This document shows positions 60,627-64,000 of a stretch of 64,000 nt of DNA, one piece after another (the stretch's first letter is position 1; each line of letters opens with the position of its first letter). A program made the position numbers and the translations under genes. The stretch comes from Planomicrobium okeanokoites (lineage in GTDB: Bacteria > Bacillota > Bacilli > Bacillales_A > Planococcaceae): contig NZ_QQRS01000004.1 of NCBI RefSeq assembly GCF_003428875.1, positions 186,001 through 250,000 on the forward strand, given 5' to 3'. Under the pieces are notes generated by a model, which was not told where the DNA came from, searched no databases, and saw only the letters and a list, made by a program, of their open reading frames with translations.

Positions 60627-62870
60627 TTATTGCATCGGAGCAATGACAGAGTTTACATATTCAGCAACCTGCTGAATTTCTTCTTCTGATAGCACGCCTT
60701 CAAACGCCGGCATGCTGGATCCCCCATTTCGAATCCGTTCAAGTACTGTATCAAGATCTTCAGCTGCTTCACTCTGCTGGAGGTTCGGTCCATTATGCCC
60801 ACCAGCTCCCTGGTCACCGTGACAAGACAGACAGTTGCTTTCATAAATGGCCAATCCAGCATCTGTTTCAGCTTGAGCTGTATCGCCTTCTTCCCCGTCA
60901 GTCCCTTCTTCACTTTCACCTTCTACATCGTCATCCGCTTCAGGGTTGCCTTCGTCGGTGTCATCCACTTTGTCATCGAAAGCCTCATCATCTTCGACCG
61001 GGGCTTCTCCTCCTACCGTTCCGGAGTCGATTTCACCATCCAATGTGAATGTATAGATTTTGTCACCGTGTTTGGAACCAGCCAGCGAGTTACCGGCAGC
61101 CAATACGGAAATGTATTGTACACCATCAATTTCATAAGAAATGGAAGGTGCATTTACACCGGCATCCGTCTGATATTCCCAAACCTGGTCTCCTGTTGTA
61201 GCGTCATAAGCGATCAGGCGGCCATCGTTATGACCGGCAAAAAGCAAATTCCCTTTGGTCACCAAGAGACCGCTGTATGCAATAGCGTCCCAATCCACTT
61301 GCCAAGCAATTGTGTTGGTTTTTACATCCAGTGCTGTGACTGTCCCTCTTTGAGGTGCGTCGGACACCGGCTGCCACACGCTGCCGATATATTCGTCCCC
61401 TTCCGAGAACTCGTTTTCACTTCTCGTTAATGAGAAATAATTATCGTTGCCTAATACATAGAAGTATTCAGTTTCTGGGCTATAGGCCGATGGCGGCCAG
61501 TTTGCACCACCTTGAGGTGATGGTTTCACTGTCACAGGTTCTTCCCAGAACGGTGTGAACAGTCCGCCGATTTCACCATCGAATTCCGGTGCCAAGTCGC
61601 GCTCCACGTCTTCTTCCGTCACTTCCTGCGGCACAAACCCGTCACCTACCGGAATTGGCTGGGTCGGTGATGTTTTTTGCCGTTCGTCCTGCGGCACTTC
61701 CTGTTCTTCAATACCCACTAAAGGTTCTCCATTTGTGCGGTCGAGGAAATAAACATAGCCTGTTTTCCCGGCTTGAGCAATCCCTTTTCTCATTTCACCA
61801 TCCATTTCCACGTCATAGAGAATGACCGGGTTCGCCGGATCCAAATCCCAAATGTCGTGATGGACAGTTTGGAAATGCCATTGATATTCCCCGGTATCCA
61901 CATCTAACGCAAGAATGGAATCGGCAAACAGATTATCGCCTTCCCGCTGGCTGCCATCCAAATCGGGCGACGTATTGCCTGTCGCAAAGTAAATCATATT
62001 CAGTTCGGGGTCGACTGCTGGCGTCTGCCATACAGGTGCGCCCCCAGTCATCCATGCATCGTTATCATCGGGCCAGGTATCGCTTCCAGGTTCGCCCGGT
62101 GCAGGTATTGTATAGAAACGCCATACTTCACGTCCGATGTTGGCATCATATGCCATGATTCTTCCACGTATGCCATATTCGCCACCAGCTACGCCGGTAT
62201 AAACCTTGCCATCATAATACAACGGCGCATTCGTGATGGTATAACCTTCATTCCACTGTGCAACCACCGTCTCCCAAATCACTTCGCCTGTTTCGATATC
62301 CAAAGCTACTAAGCGGGCGTCCAGCAGCGTGGCAAAGATCATATCATTCCCCACCGCTACGCCACGGTTATTCCACCCGCAGCAAACGGTGTCCAGACCT
62401 TCGGCTATTTCCGGCCGATATGCCCAGATTTCTTCGCCCGTCACTGCATCAAGCGCTATAACATCGTTCGCTCCTGTTGTAACGTACATGACGCCTTCAT
62501 AAACGATTGGCGTAGCTTCACCGGAATATTTGAATTCAGTTCCAGATCCTAAACTGGCTGTCCATTTACCATTGAGATCACTAATGTTGTCCGTATTGAT
62601 GGAATCTAAAGGCGAGTACCGGCGGCTGTACATATCTCCGCCATGGAACGCCCAGTCGCTGGTTGGATATTCCACTTCAGGAACTTCACCTTGCTGGGGA
62701 TCTGATGCGCCCAGCTGCGTAGCTGCTGTTCCTTCGCCAGTGCCAGCTGTTTCTGTACTGCCGTCTTCCTGACTTTCCTCATTACCCAATAAATTAGGTA
62801 AAAATACGATTCCTCCGACGATAACAATCAGCGCAATCACCATGACAGTGACAATTTGCCAAGTTTTCAT
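60627..62870 (-). CDS. PQQ-dependent dehydrogenase with C-terminal cytochrome c
   Basis: The 747-residue protein has one N-terminal membrane anchor (about residues 5-26), a long beta-propeller with PQQ features (YSGEATPIVYEGVMYV, vicinal cysteines in TVCCGWNNRG, ITNAPLYYDGKVYTG, HHDIWDLDPANPVI with the catalytic Asp), an acidic Asp/Glu-rich linker of about 60 residues, and a heme c domain (CLSCHGDQGAGGHNGP, M in SSMPAFEG). It oxidises an alcohol or sugar outside the membrane and passes electrons to the heme c. Start has AAAGGGGTG. No pqq genes are nearby. Confidence 0.88.
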   Translation of the reverse strand: MKTWQIVTVMVIALIVIVGGIVFLPNLLGNEESQEDGSTETAGTGEGTAATQLGASDPQQGEVPEVEYPTSDWAFHGGDMYSRRYSPLDSINTDNISDLNGKWTASLGSGTEFKYSGEATPIVYEGVMYVTTGANDVIALDAVTGEEIWAYRPEIAEGLDTVCCGWNNRGVAVGNDMIFATLLDARLVALDIETGEVIWETVVAQWNEGYTITNAPLYYDGKVYTGVAGGEYGIRGRIMAYDANIGREVWRFYTIPAPGEPGSDTWPDDNDAWMTGGAPVWQTPAVDPELNMIYFATGNTSPDLDGSQREGDNLFADSILALDVDTGEYQWHFQTVHHDIWDLDPANPVILYDVEMDGEMRKGIAQAGKTGYVYFLDRTNGEPLVGIEEQEVPQDERQKTSPTQPIPVGDGFVPQEVTEEDVERDLAPEFDGEIGGLFTPFWEEPVTVKPSPQGGANWPPSAYSPETEYFYVLGNDNYFSLTRSENEFSEGDEYIGSVWQPVSDAPQRGTVTALDVKTNTIAWQVDWDAIAYSGLLVTKGNLLFAGHNDGRLIAYDATTGDQVWEYQTDAGVNAPSISYEIDGVQYISVLAAGNSLAGSKHGDKIYTFTLDGEIDSGTVGGEAPVEDDEAFDDKVDDTDEGNPEADDDVEGESEEGTDGEEGDTAQAETDAGLAIYESNCLSCHGDQGAGGHNGPNLQQSEAAEDLDTVLERIRNGGSSMPAFEGVLSEEEIQQVAEYVNSVIAPMQ

Positions 62871-63017
62871 ATCTGCACCCCTTTCTACTGGATCGAATAT
62901 CCTTCGATATAAATTAACACTTCCTTTCGTTGCGTACTACCTTGGATGAAGGGACATTCAACTCCTTTTTTCCCTGTTTACTTTGAAGAAAAACCAATTA
63001 AATTGATTATTCTGAAT

Positions 63018-64000
63018 TTAAAAACCGCTATTCTTTTCCTTTTCCCCTTTCACTTTATAAGTGAATTCAAGCTCTACTGTTCTGTCCGCACCCATTCGCA
63101 CATGAAATTCCAGAGTATGGGCATTTTTCACTTCATAATCGTGAGTCGAAGACTCCATCTCCCAAATGGGATCACTGATCACATGTTCGACAAGTACGGC
63201 CACGTTCTCAGTTTTGGTATTTTTAATTTTGTAAATAAAGGTGACGTATTCAAACCCGCCGGTCAGATTGCGGCTTTTTTCAAAAGATTCATTGGTCAAA
63301 TCGAAAGCTTCACCCAGCATGACTGAGATTTTCCTTTTAGCAGCCGTGTGGCTGATTCTGTCTTCGCCGATAAATTCCAGCTCTTCTTCATTGCTGCGTC
63401 TGTATACTTTTATGGTTCCCGCGGGAAGCGGCATATGCGCTTCCCCGCCAACGGCACTGATAAACTGCAGCTGTACCGATGCATTCATATTCCGATTTTC
63501 AATTCTGTAGATTTTCTGAAATCCGGCGCGCTGGCCGCGAAGAAATTTAACCTGTTTCAAGACGCTTTCTTCAAGCGAAAAAATTCCATCCAGGCTGTAG
63601 ACAATCCCTTCTGAAAAACTGGCGGGTTTCAATTCATGAGAAAAGTTTTTTGCGCTGTGCCGCCCGATTTCCTGTAAAGGGGAAGCCGCTTCGACCCTAT
63701 TGAAAATACCGGCTACCGCTTTGATGCGGCAATTATCGAAATCCGCTCCTATATAGTTCCTGATTGTTATCCAGCCATTCAGCAGCAGTTCATCACCCTC
63801 AAGTTCCGCAATATAATTCGCTTCCCAGCTGAGCCCTGAAACGAAATAGTACAGTTCGATTTCCGCATCCCCCTGCAATGGTTCGACGCGGCAGAAAAAC
63901 GCAGACTCTGAAGGCACTACCTCTGCACTTGCCGGCAGAATAAGATCTCCGGCGGGATTTATGAGGATTTCACCTGTTTCCATAATTTCTCCAATAAAAT
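63018..64000 (-). CDS. DUF4139-like protein, C-terminal part (cut by window edge)
   Basis: The visible 327 residues are the C-terminal part of a larger protein; the frame is open to the window end, with an in-frame FIGEIMETGEILINP across the ATG that could look like a start. It has YYFVSGLSWEANYIAEL (DUF4139 opening), QVKFLRGQRAGFQKIYRIE and a beta-rich C-terminus with DRTVELEFTYKVKGEKEK. DUF4139 proteins are mucoidy-inhibitor A-like beta sandwiches. Function unknown. Confidence 0.75.
   Translation of the reverse strand, partial: FIGEIMETGEILINPAGDLILPASAEVVPSESAFFCRVEPLQGDAEIELYYFVSGLSWEANYIAELEGDELLLNGWITIRNYIGADFDNCRIKAVAGIFNRVEAASPLQEIGRHSAKNFSHELKPASFSEGIVYSLDGIFSLEESVLKQVKFLRGQRAGFQKIYRIENRNMNASVQLQFISAVGGEAHMPLPAGTIKVYRRSNEEELEFIGEDRISHTAAKRKISVMLGEAFDLTNESFEKSRNLTGGFEYVTFIYKIKNTKTENVAVLVEHVISDPIWEMESSTHDYEVKNAHTLEFHVRMGADRTVELEFTYKVKGEKEKNSGF

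Overview
The window looks like chromosomal DNA from a moderate-GC Bacillales bacterium, most likely of the Planococcus/Planomicrobium/Sporosarcina group. Strong GGAGG-type ribosome binding sites, many TTG and GTG starts, and recognisable homologues of Bacillus genes (ytoQ, ypsA, ykvI, ykvR, yhfI, yflT, yvbH, pgl, glgBCDA, xpt-pbuX with a guanine riboswitch) support this. The genus is an inference; no rRNA or tRNA gene was seen.

1-4.3 kb: sbcC (cut by the window edge) and sbcD behind two LexA-type boxes, then a small WYL-like gene, ytoQ and a heme O synthase (ctaB).

4.3-9.3 kb is the most unusual part. Two 28-bp sites very similar to the Bacillus chromosomal dif site (XerCD crossover site) lie in direct orientation 1,176 bp apart and bracket a single methyltransferase gene. 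Next to them is an array of four single-gene units on the minus strand (HEAT-repeat protein, unknown protein, WGR-like acidic protein, LRR protein). Each of the four genes has a 34-bp palindrome at its 3' side, built as 13-bp arm, 8-bp centre, 13-bp arm, the geometry of loxP/FRT-type tyrosine-recombinase sites. The proteins resemble orphan immunity genes of polymorphic-toxin loci. A different set of palindromes (TTTACGAAC arms) lies beyond the array. The dif-like sites and the bias of genes to the minus strand to their right suggest the replication terminus lies here.

9.3-20.7 kb, mostly minus strand: a DUF4870 membrane protein; a three-gene unit of a small Cys-Cys-tailed protein, an ArsA/Get3-like ATPase and a quinone-oxidoreductase-like enzyme; cstA with a cre-like site; panE; a fatty-acid-type operon (SDR, TetR regulator, thioesterase, acyl-CoA dehydrogenase, quinone oxidoreductase) behind a promoter that overlaps a TetR-type palindrome; a threonine dehydratase.

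20.7-41 kb: ypsA, glutamate dehydrogenase, a catalase-like peroxidase, GNAT, erythromycin-esterase-like protein, an acidic Pro/Glu-rich protein, thioesterase, pepF, an NCS2 permease, a CDF transporter, yhfI, yflT behind a sigma-B-type promoter, ykvI-ykvR, and a secreted MBL-HhH (ComEC-like) lipoprotein paired with a DUF3006 protein.

41-64 kb: an SDR, the overlapping glgB-glgC-glgD-glgA operon, a SCO lipoprotein, pgl, a large membrane protein, proline dehydrogenase, a ring-cleaving dioxygenase, a degenerate M50-type membrane protein, an anchored esterase, the riboswitch-controlled xpt-pbuX operon, an MFS transporter, a YvbH-like protein, a PQQ dehydrogenase fused to cytochrome c, and the C-terminal part of a DUF4139-like protein.

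The intergenic spaces carry several repeat families: four copies of a roughly 150-bp structured repeat, helically phased 21-bp and 20-bp tandem arrays, Bacillaceae-type palindromic repeats, a 120-bp triplication, and duplicated or triplicated transcription terminators that flank these repeats between convergent genes.
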